Of a DNA stretch of 64,000 bases, positions 63,459-64,000 are shown in pieces (position 1 is the stretch's first letter; each line of letters opens with the position of its first letter). The notes beneath the pieces were generated by a model that saw nothing but the letters and a program-made list of their open reading frames with translations, ran no database searches and was not told where the DNA came from. This stretch comes from Pseudomonas chlororaphis subsp. chlororaphis (GTDB taxonomy: Bacteria > Pseudomonadota > Gammaproteobacteria > Pseudomonadales > Pseudomonadaceae), in NCBI RefSeq assembly GCF_003945765.1, contig NZ_CP027712.1:3224001-3288000 (forward strand), read 5' to 3'. A program made the position numbers and the translations under genes.

Positions 63459-64000
63459 TTAGAACACCACGCCCTGGCTGCGCAGGTAGTCGTCGTAGGT
63501 GCCGCTGAAGTCGGTCACGCCGTTCGGGCTCAGCTCGATGATGCGAGTGGCCAGGGACGACACGAACTCACGGTCGTGGCTGACGAAGATCAGCGTGCCC
63601 GGGTAGTTTTCCAGGGCCAGGTTCAGCGCCTCGATGGATTCCATGTCCAGGTGGTTGGTCGGTTCGTCCATCACCAGTACGTTGGGCTTTTGCAGGATCA
63701 GCTTGCCGAACAGCATGCGACCTTGCTCACCACCGGATATGACCTTGACCGACTTGAGGATCTCGTCGTTGGAGAACAGCATGCGGCCCAGGGTGCCACG
63801 GATGATCTGCTCGCCCTGGGTCCACTGGCCCATCCAGTCGAACAGGCTGACGTCGTCTTCGAAGTCATGGGCGTGGTCCTGGGCGTAGTAGCCCAGCTCG
63901 GCGCTTTCGGTCCACTTCACCGAACCGGCGTCCGGGGTCAGCTCGCCCATCAGGGTGCGCAGCAGGGTGGTCTTGCCGATGCCGTTCGGGCCGATGATCG
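63459..64000 (-). CDS. ABC-F translation-factor ATPase, YbiT-like (partial, 5' end outside window)
   Basis: The C-terminal ~180 residues of an ABC-F protein: Walker [17 protein letters not shown] at the window edge, then signature motif [44 protein letters not shown] (LSGGEQ and Walker B DEPTNHLD) and H-loop [11 protein letters not shown]. The end [17 protein letters not shown] is that of the YbiT subfamily. ABC-F proteins bind the ribosome E site and ease stalled translation. The first ABC domain and start are not in the window. Confidence 0.92.
   Translation of the reverse strand, partial: IIGPNGIGKTTLLRTLMGELTPDAGSVKWTESAELGYYAQDHAHDFEDDVSLFDWMGQWTQGEQIIRGTLGRMLFSNDEILKSVKVISGGEQGRMLFGKLILQKPNVLVMDEPTNHLDMESIEALNLALENYPGTLIFVSHDREFVSSLATRIIELSPNGVTDFSGTYDDYLRSQGVVF

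Noticed and set aside
1..64000. tRNA, rRNA, CRISPR arrays, insertion sequences, prophage or integrase genes
   Set aside because: None recognised: no cloverleaf-like sequences, no regularly spaced direct repeats beyond the cptA tail, and no transposase or integrase motifs in any plausible frame.

Overview
The window is a G+C-rich, densely coded stretch of a fluorescent Pseudomonas chromosome (P. fluorescens / P. protegens / P. chlororaphis type). This rests on a PvdQ-type pyoverdine acylase, a full fapABCDEF functional-amyloid operon, copABCD, zwf-gnd, Pseudomonas-style REP palindromes (the 'tgtaggagc...gcccgcga' and 'gtagccgctgccg' families), and many LysR regulators divergent from single enzymes. 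I see no rRNA, tRNA, CRISPR array, insertion sequence or prophage.

Layout. 0-6.3 kb: a 5'-complete, 3'-cut alpha/beta hydrolase, a DUF411 metal-binding protein coupled to a YqaA-type membrane protein, the copper operon copABCD (reading leftward) with a good CopR-type box, and an SRPBCC protein. 6.3-10 kb: an unrecognised 176-aa protein, an aldo/keto reductase with its LysR, and two tiny envelope proteins. 10-16.4 kb: pyoverdine accessory genes (a Fur-like DNA-binding protein, pvdQ, an FpvR-like anti-sigma factor without a sigma gene), dpkA, and two small conserved proteins. 16.4-30 kb: LysR/nitrilase, a lower-GC DUF6708 island with a gene remnant, LysR/MFS, a ferric-reductase-like protein, LysR/glutaminase, an NCS2 permease and a WYL regulator, separated by REP elements. 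30-36 kb: zapE, DinB, GNAT, chrA, and a heavy-metal two-component system. 36-41.4 kb: a small PtrA-like secreted protein, a Fur-boxed TonB receptor, cptA and a 57-aa coiled-coil protein. 41.6-47.3 kb: gnd-zwf-HAD operon, nhaB and a small protein. 47.6-54.1 kb: a sigma-54 enhancer-binding protein facing fapABCDEF. 54.4-64 kb: NAD salvage (pnuC plus kinase), a chemoreceptor, uppP, LysR/azoR, a hydrolase, an MFS protein and a partial ABC-F ATPase.

How it fits together. Three themes recur. Metal handling: copABCD, DUF411, a heavy-metal two-component system 28 kb from cop, a PtrA-like protein, chrA, the TonB receptor, the ferric-reductase-like protein and the pyoverdine genes. Biofilm: the fap operon has a GG-N10-GC sigma-54 promoter immediately upstream of fapA, and the VpsR-like sigma-54 activator lies at the other end of the operon; a hairpin between fapC and fapD may set the ratio of fibre subunit to secretion machinery. 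Central metabolism: gnd, zwf and a HAD phosphatase form a translationally coupled chain.

The least ordinary signals are a fourfold in-frame tandem copy of the last codons plus stop codon of cptA, the His/Gly-rich amyloid subunit FapC, the sigma-54 fap circuit whose activator lacks a phosphoacceptor Asp, and the DUF6708 gene preceded by what looks like the 3' stump of a lost partner gene.
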